DNA of 64,000 nucleotides from Mycobacterium sp. E787 (GCF_001668725.1 NZ_LZKL01000095.1:186001-250000); one strand, 5' to 3'; counted from the stretch's first letter, positions 7,211-16,614 are shown. Made by a program: numbers and translations. The notes: generated by a model not told the origin, from the sequence alone.

Positions 7211-8119
7211 TCAGGACCTCGAGGCGGCCTTCTTGGCCGGCGCCTTCTTCGCGGCGCTCTTCTTCGCGGGCGGCTTCTTCGCCGGTGCCTTTTTCGCGGC
7301 GGTCTTCTTGGCGGGCGCCTTGCCGTCGCCGGAGCGCGCCTTCACGCTGGCCTCCAGCTTGGCCAGTAGGTCGGAGACGTCTTCGGTCTCGTCCAGTTCT
7401 TTGGGCTGCTCTTCGGTGGTAAACGCTTCGCCGCCTTCGAGTTTCGCCTCGATCAGCTCCTGCAGCTGCTCCTGATAGGTGTCGTGGTAGCGGTCGGGGT
7501 TGAAGTCCTCGGCCATCGACTCCACCACCTGCCCGGCCATCTTGAGCTCGGCGGGCTTGATGTCGACCTCCTTGTCCAGCACGGGAAAGTCGGGGTCGCG
7601 GATCTCGTCGGGCCACAACAAGGTGTGCACCACCATGACGTCGCGCTTGCCAAAGTCCTTGACGCGCAACGCCGCCAGTCGCGTCTTGTTGCGCAGCGTG
7701 AAGTGGACGATCGCCATCCGATCGCTATCGGCGAGCGTCTTGGCCAGCAGCACATAGGATTTGGACGATTTGGAATCGGGCTCGAGGAAGTAGCTGCGGT
7801 CGAACAGCATCGGGTCGACCTCGCTGGCCGGAACGAACTCGAGCACCTCGATCTCGCGGCTGCGTTCTTCGGGCAGGGTCGCGATGTCGTCATCCGTGAT
7901 GATCACCGACTGCCCGTCGTCGGACTCGTAGGCCCGGGCGATATCGCGGTATTCGACGACCTCGCCGTCTTTCTCGCAGATGCGTTGGTAGCGGATGCGG
8001 CCGTTGTCCTTGGCGTGCACCTGGTGAAACTTGATGTCGTGGTCCTCGGTGGCGCTGTACACCTTGACCGGGACGTTCACCAGCCCGAACGCGATCGAAC
8101 CCTTCCAGATGGAGCGCAT
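7211..8119 (-). CDS. mku: Non-homologous end-joining protein Ku
   Basis: Homodimeric DNA-end-binding protein that recruits LigD to double-strand breaks (Rv0937c counterpart), 302 residues. The start MRSIWKGSIAFGLVNVPV is the bacterial Ku signature, followed by the Ku core (YVLLAKTLADSDRMAIVHFTLRNK region) and the minimal C-terminal region. The last 35 residues are a lysine-rich tail of AKK-PAKK repeats of the kind that helps DNA binding and threading in mycobacterial Ku. ATG 8119 is the start. ligD lies on the other strand beyond the mannitol cassette. The sugar kinase stop at 8203 is 83 bases upstream on the same strand, so read-through from the mannitol genes is conceivable. Confidence 0.96.
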   Translation of the reverse strand: MRSIWKGSIAFGLVNVPVKVYSATEDHDIKFHQVHAKDNGRIRYQRICEKDGEVVEYRDIARAYESDDGQSVIITDDDIATLPEERSREIEVLEFVPASEVDPMLFDRSYFLEPDSKSSKSYVLLAKTLADSDRMAIVHFTLRNKTRLAALRVKDFGKRDVMVVHTLLWPDEIRDPDFPVLDKEVDIKPAELKMAGQVVESMAEDFNPDRYHDTYQEQLQELIEAKLEGGEAFTTEEQPKELDETEDVSDLLAKLEASVKARSGDGKAPAKKTAAKKAPAKKPPAKKSAAKKAPAKKAASRS

Positions 8120-8202
8120 GCACTCAGTATGCCCATACCGTCCCCAGCAAAACAGCGCAGCGGTCCGCGCGGCGCGAGATTCCGGCACAGCTAACTTGGT
8201 GC

Positions 8203-9102
8203 CTAGGTGAAGTGGGCTTGCAGGGCGGCCCGGTCGGGCAGGTCGGCGCCGGCGCGGCCGACGGTCAGCGCCGACACCAGGCCGGCGGCTTCCAGCGCCG
8301 CCGTCAGCGCATCGAGCCCGATCGCCCTCAGGGCGGCGCGCCGGCCCGCCCCCAGCGATCCCCAGAGCCCGTCGAGCAGGCCGACCATGAACGCGTCGCC
8401 GGCGCCGACGGTGTCCACCACCGGAACCGGCCTGGCGGCCACCCGCACCCGGCCGGCCGAGCAGAACGCCACGGCACCCCGGTCGCCCATCGTCACGACG
8501 ACTAGCGCGGGCCCCGACGCCAGCCAGGACCGGGCCGTCCACTCGGGTTCGTGGTCGGGATCGATCCAGCTCAGGTCCTCGTCGCTGGCCTTGACGATGT
8601 CGCTGCGCTCGACGAGGCGGGCGATGCGGTCCAGCGCCGCCTCGCGATCGTCGATGAGCGACGGGCGCACGTTGGGGTCGAAACTGACGGTGGCCGAAGG
8701 CCGGTACGTGTCCAGCAGCGCCGCGGCCGCCAGGCATCCCGGCTCGCGCACGGCCGCGATCGATCCGGTGTGCATGAGCAACGGGGGCGCGACCTCGGGA
8801 GTGCCGGAAAGCCGCCAATCCAGGTCGAAGGCGTAGGACACGGAGCCGTCCGCGCCGATCTTCGCGACCGCGGTCGGCGTCCGCTCGGCCGATATGCTTC
8901 CCGCGACCAGTTGTGCCCCAGAGGCTTTGACGTAGTCGGCGATGCGGCGGCCGCGTTCGTCGTCGCCGATGTGGGTCAAGAAGTCGACACCGCGGCCCAG
9001 CCTGGCGAGCCCCACGGCGACGTTGAGGGGGCTTCCGCCGATGTGCTCGACATGGTCGATGACGTCGATCAACGCCTCGCCGATCACCAGCGCGCGGGTC
9101 AC
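8203..9102 (-). CDS. PfkB-family sugar kinase, likely fructokinase
   Basis: 299-residue carbohydrate kinase. PfkB signatures are present: GGSPLNVAVGLARLG near the N-terminus (sugar-binding Gly-Gly/Asn) and DTVGAGDAFMVGLLDG near residue 235, which carries the catalytic Asp and anion hole. It follows the mannitol dehydrogenase by three bases. A mannitol dehydrogenase yields fructose, so phosphorylation of fructose to fructose phosphate is the natural inference. The pair is not present between mku and ligD in H37Rv as I remember it. Sugar specificity is not proven by sequence. Confidence 0.87.
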   Translation of the reverse strand: MTRALVIGEALIDVIDHVEHIGGSPLNVAVGLARLGRGVDFLTHIGDDERGRRIADYVKASGAQLVAGSISAERTPTAVAKIGADGSVSYAFDLDWRLSGTPEVAPPLLMHTGSIAAVREPGCLAAAALLDTYRPSATVSFDPNVRPSLIDDREAALDRIARLVERSDIVKASDEDLSWIDPDHEPEWTARSWLASGPALVVVTMGDRGAVAFCSAGRVRVAARPVPVVDTVGAGDAFMVGLLDGLWGSLGAGRRAALRAIGLDALTAALEAAGLVSALTVGRAGADLPDRAALQAHFT

Positions 9103-9105
9103 GGG

Positions 9106-10518
9106 TCAGTCCCGTCCGTGCAGCAGCGTGTCGAGGGTCGCCCTGGCCCCGCAGGTGTGCAACGAGTCCAGCGCCCAGCGATAGGCCTCGACGAAGCGGG
9201 GCTGCCGCGCGAGATCGCCGAACAGCTCCGCAGTCTCGATGAAGGCGGTCGGATGCGCCCGGTGCGCCCGCGCGAGCGGCACGAGCGCATCGGCCAGGTT
9301 GTCGACGACCTCGATGGTTTCGCCGCGCTCGTCGACCGCCTCGGCGTAGCGTGCCCAGCTCGCGACGGTCGCCGACGCCAGCCGGACGGGCCCCCCGGTG
9401 CGGAGGTTGTCGCGGATCACGGGAAGCAGCCATTTCGGGATGCGGTCCGAGGAGTAGGCGCACAAGCGCGCCACGGTGTCGCGCACCCCGGGGTTGGCGA
9501 AGCGCTCGATGAGTCCGCGGGTGTAGGCCCGCAGGTCGATGCCGGGGACGGCGCGCAACGTCGGTACGGCCTCGGAATCGAAATAGGCCAACAGGAATTC
9601 GGCCAGCAGCGGGTCGCGCGCCGCGTCGTGCACCATGCGGTACCCGCACAACGCGGCGAAGTAGCACAGGCACTGGTGTCCGGCGTTGAGCAGCCGCAGC
9701 TTCATCGCCTCGTACGGGGTCACGTCGTCCACCATCAGCACGCCCGCCGCTTCCAGCGGTGGCCTGCCGTCGGCGAAGTCGTCCTCGAGCACCCAGGAGG
9801 CGAACGCCTCGGCCACCACCGGCCACTCGTCGGCAACCCCGAGGTCGCGTTCCACCGCGGCCACCATGTCGGCGGTGGTGACCGGCGTGATCCGGTCCAC
9901 CATCGAGCACGGGAACCGGGCGTGCCCCGCGACCCAGTCGGCCAGGCCGGGACCCAGCAGCTCGGCGTGCGCGATGACGGCTCGGCGCGCGATGTCGCCG
10001 TTGTGCTCGATGTTGTCGCACGAGACGATCGTCGGCGCGGCAATGCCGCGGTCCCGGCGCCTCGCGAGGGCCTCGGCGATCAGCCCGAAAACCGACGACG
10101 GGTCCATGACCTGGTAGCCGCCCTCGGTGATGGTCATCGAGACGATGCGCGTCGCCGGCGCCGCCAGCAGCTCGATCGTCGCCGCGACATCGTCGGGTGC
10201 GTAGCGGTAGTCCACGATCGAGCCGATCACCCGCGCGTCCCGGCTGCCGTCCGGATGTTCCAGGATGAGCGTGTACAGGCCGTCCTGGGCGCGCAGCACG
10301 TCGCGCATCCGACGGTCGGCGGGCATCACCCCGATGCCGCAGATGCCCCAATCCCGCGCCAGCCCGCGCTCGAGCAGGCTGTCGAGGTAGGCGGCCTGGT
10401 GGGCGCGGTGGAACCCACCGACCCCGAAGTGCGCGATGCCGACCCCGACGCCGTCACGGTCATAGCTCGGTGTCGCGATCGGCAGCCGCCCAACGGTGGC
10501 GCTGCTCAGCCGGACCAC
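9106..10518 (-). CDS. Mannitol 2-dehydrogenase (polyol long-chain dehydrogenase)
   Basis: 470-residue NAD-dependent polyol dehydrogenase converting mannitol (or a related hexitol) to fructose. The N-terminal GVGGFHRAHQAAYLD and the catalytic KLRLLNAGHQ (Lys273, Asn and His281) are diagnostic of the family that includes mannitol and altronate/fructuronate dehydrogenases. The size fits the single-chain mannitol enzymes. GTG 10518 is the start. It is co-directional and nearly contiguous with the kinase, giving a two-gene mannitol-to-fructose-phosphate module. It is divergent from ligD with only 56 bases between the starts. Confidence 0.87.
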   Translation of the reverse strand: MVRLSSATVGRLPIATPSYDRDGVGVGIAHFGVGGFHRAHQAAYLDSLLERGLARDWGICGIGVMPADRRMRDVLRAQDGLYTLILEHPDGSRDARVIGSIVDYRYAPDDVAATIELLAAPATRIVSMTITEGGYQVMDPSSVFGLIAEALARRRDRGIAAPTIVSCDNIEHNGDIARRAVIAHAELLGPGLADWVAGHARFPCSMVDRITPVTTADMVAAVERDLGVADEWPVVAEAFASWVLEDDFADGRPPLEAAGVLMVDDVTPYEAMKLRLLNAGHQCLCYFAALCGYRMVHDAARDPLLAEFLLAYFDSEAVPTLRAVPGIDLRAYTRGLIERFANPGVRDTVARLCAYSSDRIPKWLLPVIRDNLRTGGPVRLASATVASWARYAEAVDERGETIEVVDNLADALVPLARAHRAHPTAFIETAELFGDLARQPRFVEAYRWALDSLHTCGARATLDTLLHGRD

Positions 10519-10574
10519 GACGACACCGTACTTCCTGGTACCGGCGCGCGCCCGAAAACAACTAGGTTGACGTT

Positions 10575-12866
10575 ATGGCTGCAACGGCACCTGCGCGGGT
10601 CAAGCTGACCAACGCCGACAAGGTGCTGTATCCAGCGACGGGCACCACAAAAGGGGACGTCTTCGACTACTACACCGGCATCGCCGAGGTGATGCTGCCG
10701 CACATCGCCGGACGCGCGGCCACCCGCAAGCGCTGGCCCAACGGCGTCGAACAGGAGTCGTTCTTCGAGAAGCAACTGGCCTCCTCGGCGCCCGACTGGC
10801 TGCCGCGGGCCAGCGTCACCCACCGGTCCGGGACGACCACCTATCCGATCATCGACAGCCCTGACGCGCTGGCCTGGATCGCGCAGCAGGCCGCGCTGGA
10901 GGTGCACGTGCCGCAGTGGCGGTTCGTCGCCGAGTGGACCCGCAGCAGGGCCGAAGTGGGGGCACCTCCCGCTCGCGGGGGACTCAAGCCCGGCCCGGCA
11001 ACGCGATTGGTGTTCGACCTCGATCCGGGCGAGGGCGTGACGATGACCCAGCTGTGCGAAGTGGCCCACGCCGTGCGGGAAATCATGACCGACATCGGCC
11101 TGACCCTTTTCCCGCTCACCAGCGGCAGCAAGGGGCTGCACCTGTATGCGCCGCTGGACAACCCGGCCAGCAGCAAGGGCGCCACGGTGTTGGCCAAACG
11201 GGTTGCCCAGCAACTGGAATCGACCATGCCCAAGTTGGTCACCGCGACGATGACCAAGAGCCTGCGCGCGGGCAAGGTGTTTGTCGACTGGAGCCAGAAC
11301 AACGGCTCGAAGACCACCATCGCGCCGTACTCATTGCGCGGGCGCGAACAGCCGACCGTCGCGGCGCCCCGCACCTGGGAGGAGCTCGAAGACCCCGGAC
11401 TGCGCCACCTGCGGTACGACGAGGTGCTCGACCGCGTCGCGCGCGACGGCGACCTGCTGGCGGCGCTGGATGCGGACGTGCCCGTCCGGGACCGGCTCAG
11501 CAAGTACCGCAGCATGCGGGATGCCTCGAAGACTCCCGAGCCGGTGCCCGCCTCGAAACCGGTTATCGGCCAAGGCAATACGTTCGTCATCCAGGAGCAC
11601 CACGCCCGCCGGCTGCATTACGACTTTCGGCTGGAGCGCGACGGCGTGCTGGTGTCGTGGGCGGTGCCCAAGAACCTGCCCGAAACCACGTCGGTCAACC
11701 ACCTGGCGGTGCACACCGAGGATCACCCGCTGGAATACGGCTCGTTCGAGGGCAACATCCCCAAGGGCGAATACGGCGCCGGCAAGGTCGTCATCTGGGA
11801 CTCCGGCACCTACGACGCCGAGAAGTTTCTCGATGACGAGGTGATCGTCAACCTGCACGGCAACCGGATCTCCGGGCGCTACGCGCTGATTCAGACCAAC
11901 GGCGACCAGTGGCTGGCGCACCGGATGAAGGATCAGCAGGTTTTCGACTTCGACTCCCTCACCCCGATGCTCGCCTCGGAGGGCTCGGTGGCCGGCCTCA
12001 AGGCCGGGCAGTGGGCATTCGAAGGCAAGTGGGACGGCTACCGGATCCTGGTCGAGGCCGATCACGGCGACCTGCGGGTACGGTCCCGGCGCGGCCGCGA
12101 AGTCACCAAGGAGTATCCCCAATTGCGTTCGCTGGCAGCCGATCTGGCCGATCATCACGTCGTGCTGGACGGCGAGGCCGTCATTCTGGACGAGCACGGG
12201 GTGCCCAGTTTCCACGAGATGCAGAACCGGGGCCGCGGGGCCCGCGTCGAGTACTGGGCGTTCGACCTGCTCTACCTCGACGGCCGCTCGCTGCTGCGGG
12301 CGCGCTACTCCGACCGGCGCAAGCTGCTGGAAACCCTTGCCGCCGCGGGCAATGTGATCGTTCCGGACCTGCTGCCCGGCGACGGCGCCGAGGCGCTGGA
12401 GCACTCACGCAAGCACGGCTGGGAGGGCGTGGTCGCGAAGAAGCGTGACGCAACCTATCAGCCGGGCCGACGTTCGGCCTCCTGGATCAAGGACAAGAAC
12501 TGGAACACCCAGGAGGTCGTCATCGGCGGCTGGAAGGCCGGGGAAGGCGGCCGCACCAGCGGGATCGGCTCGCTGCTGATGGGCATCCCGACACCAGGCG
12601 GGCTGCGCTTCGCGGGACGGGTCGGCACCGGCTTCACCGAGCGCGACCTGGCGAAGCTGAAAAAGACGTTGGCGCCGCTGCACACCGACCGATCGCCGTT
12701 CGACCCTCCGTTGCCCAGGGCCGAGGCGCGGGGTGTGACCTACGTCGAGCCGGTCCTCGTCGGGGAGGTGCGCTACAGCGAGTGGACCCCGGATGACCGT
12801 TTGCGCCAATCGAGTTGGCGCGGGCTGCGGCCGGACAAGAATCCAAGTGAGGTGGTGCGCGAGTGA
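10575..12866 (+). CDS. ligD: ATP-dependent DNA ligase D (polymerase-phosphoesterase-ligase)
   Basis: NHEJ multi-tool enzyme, 763 residues (Rv0938 counterpart). Domain order is the mycobacterial one. The primase-type polymerase comes first, with catalytic DLD (Asp148 and Asp150 in LVFDLDPGEG). The 3'-phosphoesterase follows (QEHHARRLHYDFRLE, about residues 340-480). The ligase is last, with adenylated Lys485 in EGKWDGYR, then an OB domain. A 27-base repeat is inserted in frame just before the polymerase active site, giving VGAPPARGG, so this protein has a local insertion relative to M. tuberculosis. The stop overlaps the start of the next gene (GTGA), implying coupled translation. Confidence 0.96.
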   Translation: MAATAPARVKLTNADKVLYPATGTTKGDVFDYYTGIAEVMLPHIAGRAATRKRWPNGVEQESFFEKQLASSAPDWLPRASVTHRSGTTTYPIIDSPDALAWIAQQAALEVHVPQWRFVAEWTRSRAEVGAPPARGGLKPGPATRLVFDLDPGEGVTMTQLCEVAHAVREIMTDIGLTLFPLTSGSKGLHLYAPLDNPASSKGATVLAKRVAQQLESTMPKLVTATMTKSLRAGKVFVDWSQNNGSKTTIAPYSLRGREQPTVAAPRTWEELEDPGLRHLRYDEVLDRVARDGDLLAALDADVPVRDRLSKYRSMRDASKTPEPVPASKPVIGQGNTFVIQEHHARRLHYDFRLERDGVLVSWAVPKNLPETTSVNHLAVHTEDHPLEYGSFEGNIPKGEYGAGKVVIWDSGTYDAEKFLDDEVIVNLHGNRISGRYALIQTNGDQWLAHRMKDQQVFDFDSLTPMLASEGSVAGLKAGQWAFEGKWDGYRILVEADHGDLRVRSRRGREVTKEYPQLRSLAADLADHHVVLDGEAVILDEHGVPSFHEMQNRGRGARVEYWAFDLLYLDGRSLLRARYSDRRKLLETLAAAGNVIVPDLLPGDGAEALEHSRKHGWEGVVAKKRDATYQPGRRSASWIKDKNWNTQEVVIGGWKAGEGGRTSGIGSLLMGIPTPGGLRFAGRVGTGFTERDLAKLKKTLAPLHTDRSPFDPPLPRAEARGVTYVEPVLVGEVRYSEWTPDDRLRQSSWRGLRPDKNPSEVVRE
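10956..10982 (+). repeat. Short repeat inserted in frame in ligD
   Basis: GTGGGGGCACCTCCCGCTCG followed by CGGGGGA is a compact version of the elements at 6181-6300. It is read as VGAPPARGG within the LigD polymerase domain, between the RFVAEWTRS segment and KPGPATRLVFD. The reading frame is kept. Confidence 0.8.
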
Positions 12867-14800
12867 AGTGGGTGACCTTTCACGACGGTGACGGCGAACG
12901 CGCCGGCGTCCTGTCCGGCGATGAAATCCATGCGACACCGCCGGGCGTGACATTGCTCGACCTGATCGGTCGCGGCGCCGACGGGCTGCGCCGGGCCGGC
13001 GAGGAGGCGTTGCGGGCGCCGTCGGTGGTGGCGCGGCTCGACGAGGTGCGGTTGCTGGCGCCGATACCGCGGCCGCCGTCGATCCGGGACTCGCTGTGCT
13101 TCCTGGACCACATGCGCAACTGCCAGGCCGCCTTTGGTTCCGGCCGGGTGCTCGCCGACACCTGGTATCGCATCCCCGCCTTCTATTTCGCCTGCCCGGC
13201 AACGGTGCTGGGTCCGTACGACGACGCGCCGACCGCGCCCGGAAGCGCCTGGCAGGACTTCGAATTGGAGATCGCGGCGGTGATCGGCACGACCGGCAGG
13301 GACCTGACCGTCGAGGAGGCCGAACGCGCCGTCATCGGCTACACGATCTTCAACGACTGGTCCGCGCGGGACCTGCAGCAGCTGGAGGGCCAGCTCGCGA
13401 TCGGGCAGGGCAAGGGCAAGGACAGCGGGGTGACGCTGGGCCCGTATCTGGTCACGCCCGACGAGCTGGAGCCGCACCGCCGGGACGGCAAGCTCGATCT
13501 GCAGGTGACCGCCCTGGTCAACGACGCCGTGATCGGATCCGGGTCGACCGCCCAGATGGACTGGACCTTCGGCGAAGTCATCTCCTACGTCTCGCGCGGA
13601 GTGACGCTGATCCCCGGCGACGTCATCGGCTCCGGCACCGTTCCGACCTGCACGCTCATCGAGCACCTGAATCCCGCTGCGCTGGAATCCTTTCCGGGTT
13701 GGCTGCGCGACGGGGACGTCGTCACCCTGCGGGTCGACGGCCTGGGGGAGACCCGGCAGACAGTCCGCGCCAGCGGCGCGCCGCACCCGCTGGCCGCCCG
13801 ACCCAATCCGGACGCCGCACCCGCCCCGGTCCGCGTCAACCGCGCGCCGGCCAAGGTGCCCTACACCCGCGGGCTGCACGAGGTCGCCGACCGGGTGTGG
13901 GCGTGGACGCTACCCGACGGGGGCTACGGGTGGAGCAACGCCGGACTGGTGGCCGGCGACGGCGCGTCGCTGCTCGTCGACACGCTGTTCGACCTGCCGC
14001 TGACCCGCGAGATGCTCGCCGCGATGCGGCCCATCACCGACGGCGCTCCCATCACCGACGCCCTGATCACCCACTCCAACGGCGACCACACCCACGGCAA
14101 CCAACTGCTCGACGCCTCGGTGCGCATCCTCGCCGCCCGGGGCACCGCCGACGAGATCGCGCACGGGATGGCGCCCGAGATGCTCGCCATGGTCCAGACC
14201 GCCAACCTCGGCCCCGTCGCCACGCCGTACGCGCGGGATCGCTTCGGGCACTTCGACTTCGGCGGCATCACGGTGCGCAACGCCGACCAGACGTTCGAGT
14301 ACGAGCTGACGATCGACGTCGGCGGACGGCGGGTCGACATGCTCAACCTGGGGCCGGCGCACACCGCCGCGGACTCGGTGGTGCACGTGCCCGACGCGGG
14401 GGTGTTGTTCGGCGGCGACCTGCTCTTCATCGGCTGCACCCCGATCGTGTGGGCCGGACCGATCGCCAACTGGATCAGGGCTTGCGACGTGATGATCGCT
14501 CTGGACGCGCCGGTGGTGGTGCCCGGCCACGGACCGGTCACCGACCCGGACGGGATCCGCGCGGTCCGTGGCTATCTCGTGCACGTCGCCGCACACGCCG
14601 AGGCGGCCCATCGCAAAGGTCTGTCGTGGGCCGAGGCCGCCGACACCATCGACCTCGGGGAGTACGCGAGCTGGCTGGACGCCGAGCGGGTCGTGGTCAA
14701 CGTCTACCAGCGCTACCGCGAACTGGACCCCGACACACCGCAATTGGAGGTCATGGCCCTGCTCGTGATGCAGGCCGAGTGGCTGGCCAAACGGTCCTGA
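12863..14800 (+). CDS. FAH-family hydrolase/isomerase fused to a metallo-beta-lactamase-fold domain
   Basis: 645-residue two-domain protein (Rv0939 counterpart, once annotated as a hydroxyheptadienedioate isomerase/cyclase). Residues 1-300 are fumarylacetoacetase-like, with the metal-site motif DFELEIAAVIG and RDLQQLEGQ. After a Pro/Ala linker, residues 330-645 have a metallo-beta-lactamase fold: THSNGDHTHGN (His404, Asn406, Asp408, His409, His411), GPAHTAADSVVH, GGDLLF and PGHGP. The canonical HxHxDH is HxNxDH here, as in cyclase/dehydrase-like relatives. GTG 12863 overlaps the ligD stop, so production is probably coupled to LigD. The substrate is unknown. Confidence 0.85.
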   Translation: MKWVTFHDGDGERAGVLSGDEIHATPPGVTLLDLIGRGADGLRRAGEEALRAPSVVARLDEVRLLAPIPRPPSIRDSLCFLDHMRNCQAAFGSGRVLADTWYRIPAFYFACPATVLGPYDDAPTAPGSAWQDFELEIAAVIGTTGRDLTVEEAERAVIGYTIFNDWSARDLQQLEGQLAIGQGKGKDSGVTLGPYLVTPDELEPHRRDGKLDLQVTALVNDAVIGSGSTAQMDWTFGEVISYVSRGVTLIPGDVIGSGTVPTCTLIEHLNPAALESFPGWLRDGDVVTLRVDGLGETRQTVRASGAPHPLAARPNPDAAPAPVRVNRAPAKVPYTRGLHEVADRVWAWTLPDGGYGWSNAGLVAGDGASLLVDTLFDLPLTREMLAAMRPITDGAPITDALITHSNGDHTHGNQLLDASVRILAARGTADEIAHGMAPEMLAMVQTANLGPVATPYARDRFGHFDFGGITVRNADQTFEYELTIDVGGRRVDMLNLGPAHTAADSVVHVPDAGVLFGGDLLFIGCTPIVWAGPIANWIRACDVMIALDAPVVVPGHGPVTDPDGIRAVRGYLVHVAAHAEAAHRKGLSWAEAADTIDLGEYASWLDAERVVVNVYQRYRELDPDTPQLEVMALLVMQAEWLAKRS

Positions 14801-14815
14801 AAAGCCCGCCGAGCG

Positions 14816-15733
14816 TCAGGCCCTGATCGCGCGCACGAAGGTGATCGTGGCCGCCGGGCTCTGCTGCGCGGCCTCTTCGAGTCGCGGCAGGCCGGCCGCG
14901 GCGAACAGGTCGGAGAGCGAGAACGTGGTGGTGTCCCAGCCGTCGGCATCCAGGTGCGCGGCGACGTCGGTGTGCTCGCCCGGGTAGGTCAGGGCGGCGA
15001 TGTCCATGTCGAGCCCGTGGCGCCGCCAGCCTTCGGCCGTGCGCCGCGCCTCTTCCCGCGACCGCTCCGAACCGTCGTGGAGCGAGCCGAAGTCGGCGGC
15101 GAAGCGGCTGCCCTCGCTCGACAGCGGGGTGATGGAATCCAGCAGGCGCACCTCGGCATCGGGCGGGAGCCAGCCGATGAGCACGCCCTCGGCCAGCCAC
15201 GCCGTGGGCTGGGCGGGGTCGAAGCCGGCCTCCTGCAGTGCCGCCGGCCAATCCTCGCGAAGATCGATGCCGATCGTGCGGAGTTCGGCGGTCGGGGCCG
15301 CGCCGACCGCCGACAGCGTCGCGGTCTTGAACGCGATCACCTCGGGCTGATCGATCTCATACACCGTCGTCCCGGCCGGCCATGCCAGTCGATACGGGCG
15401 GGCGTCCAGGCCGGATGCCACAATCACCACCTGGCGCACCCCCTCCCTGCCGGCCGCGGCGAAGTAGTCGTCGTAGAACCGGGCGCGGGCCGCGAACGTG
15501 TCGACCATCCGGGGAAACCCGACGTCCTTCTCGAGGTCCTCGGAATCGAGTTCGCCGCCGGCCAACTTGCTGAACACATCCAGGCCGACGGCGCGGACGA
15601 GCGGCTCAGCGTACTCGTCGGTGACGACCGGCTGCGGGCTGCGCGTCGCGGCGGCCCGCGCGGCGGCGACCATGGTGGCGGTGGCCCCGACGCTGGTCGC
15701 CAGGTCCCAGGTGTCCCCCTCGGCTCGTGGCAT
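14816..15733 (-). CDS. SAM-dependent methyltransferase (TIGR00027 family)
   Basis: 305-residue putative S-adenosylmethionine methyltransferase of the family greatly expanded in mycobacteria, related to leucine carboxyl methyltransferases. The N-terminal TWDLATSVGATATMVAAARA, the VVIVASGLDARPYRL SAM-binding segment and YEIDQPEVIAFK are diagnostic. ATG 15733 is used because AAGGAG lies seven bases upstream. An earlier in-frame start exists without a ribosome site. The substrate is unknown for the whole family. Divergent from the crotonase at 15808 with 74 bases between. Confidence 0.9.
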   Translation of the reverse strand: MPRAEGDTWDLATSVGATATMVAAARAAATRSPQPVVTDEYAEPLVRAVGLDVFSKLAGGELDSEDLEKDVGFPRMVDTFAARARFYDDYFAAAGREGVRQVVIVASGLDARPYRLAWPAGTTVYEIDQPEVIAFKTATLSAVGAAPTAELRTIGIDLREDWPAALQEAGFDPAQPTAWLAEGVLIGWLPPDAEVRLLDSITPLSSEGSRFAADFGSLHDGSERSREEARRTAEGWRRHGLDMDIAALTYPGEHTDVAAHLDADGWDTTTFSLSDLFAAAGLPRLEEAAQQSPAATITFVRAIRA

Positions 15734-15807
15734 CGTCTCTCCTTCGTTAGGCGGCAGAACCACGGTATGCCCTCCCGGTAAAAACCCACGTCCCCTACGG
15801 TTTGAGC

Positions 15808-16614
15808 ATGGCCGCAGTGGAATTCGAAGCTCTCGACGACGACATCGCCCGCATCACGCTGAACCGGCCGGAGCGCCTGAACGCGATCGACGGCTCGCTG
15901 ATCGACGGCGTGGAGGACACCCTGGACACGCTCGGCGACGGGCAGTATCGGGTCGCGATCCTGACCGGCGCCGGCCGGGGATTTTGCGCCGGGGCCGATC
16001 TGAGCGGCACGGGCCAAGCCTGGACCAAGCCCAAATCGACCAGCCCGCCGTTCAAGGTCAACTACGACTCCCAGGTTCGCCTGGCCGATCTGTTCACCCG
16101 GATCTACGAGTTGCCGATCCCTGTGATCGCGGCGGTCAACGGCGTCGCCGTCGGCGGCGGGCTGGCGTTCACGCTCGTCAGCGACATCCGCGTCGCGTCC
16201 GAACAGGCCCGGTTCGGTTCGGTGTTCATCAAGGCCGGCTTCTCGTCGATGGACATGGGCACCAGCTACCTGCTGCCCAAGATCGTCGGCGCGGGCGTCG
16301 CCCGCGAACTCATGCTCACCGGCCGCATCATCGACGCCGCCGAGGCCTACCGGATCAAGCTGGTGCACGAGGTGGTGCCGGCCGACGACCTGATGCCGGC
16401 CGCGGTCAAGCTGGCCCGCTCGATCGCAGAGAACAACGCATATGGCGTGTGGCAGACCAAGATTGGGCTCAACGCGGCGCTCGACGCGCCGAGCCTGCGG
16501 CACGCCATCGAACTGGAGAACCGCACCCAGATCCTCAGCGGTTTCACCAACAATCCGGCCGAGGCGGCCAGGGCGCACATGGAGAAGCGGCCGCCCAAGT
16601 GGGACCCGCTGTGA
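15808..16614 (+). CDS. Enoyl-CoA hydratase/isomerase (crotonase) family protein
   Basis: 268-residue crotonase. The oxyanion-hole motifs are AGRGFCAGADL (about residue 55) and AAVNGVAVGGGLAFTLVSDIR (about 110-130), followed by a C-terminal helical region. It would hydrate or isomerise enoyl-CoA in beta-oxidation-type pathways. The exact chain is unknown. I use ATG 15808; TTG 15802 is two codons earlier. Ribosome-site match is weak, so the start is uncertain by a few residues. A 102-base gap with a GC-rich repeat separates it from the convergent LLM gene. Confidence 0.88.
   Translation: MAAVEFEALDDDIARITLNRPERLNAIDGSLIDGVEDTLDTLGDGQYRVAILTGAGRGFCAGADLSGTGQAWTKPKSTSPPFKVNYDSQVRLADLFTRIYELPIPVIAAVNGVAVGGGLAFTLVSDIRVASEQARFGSVFIKAGFSSMDMGTSYLLPKIVGAGVARELMLTGRIIDAAEAYRIKLVHEVVPADDLMPAAVKLARSIAENNAYGVWQTKIGLNAALDAPSLRHAIELENRTQILSGFTNNPAEAARAHMEKRPPKWDPL

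Noticed and set aside
7211..10351. A continuous 1046-codon minus-strand frame covering Ku and beyond
   Set aside because: Ku is clearly the segment 7211-8119. The rest is an off-frame shadow of the kinase and mannitol dehydrogenase, common in GC-rich genomes.
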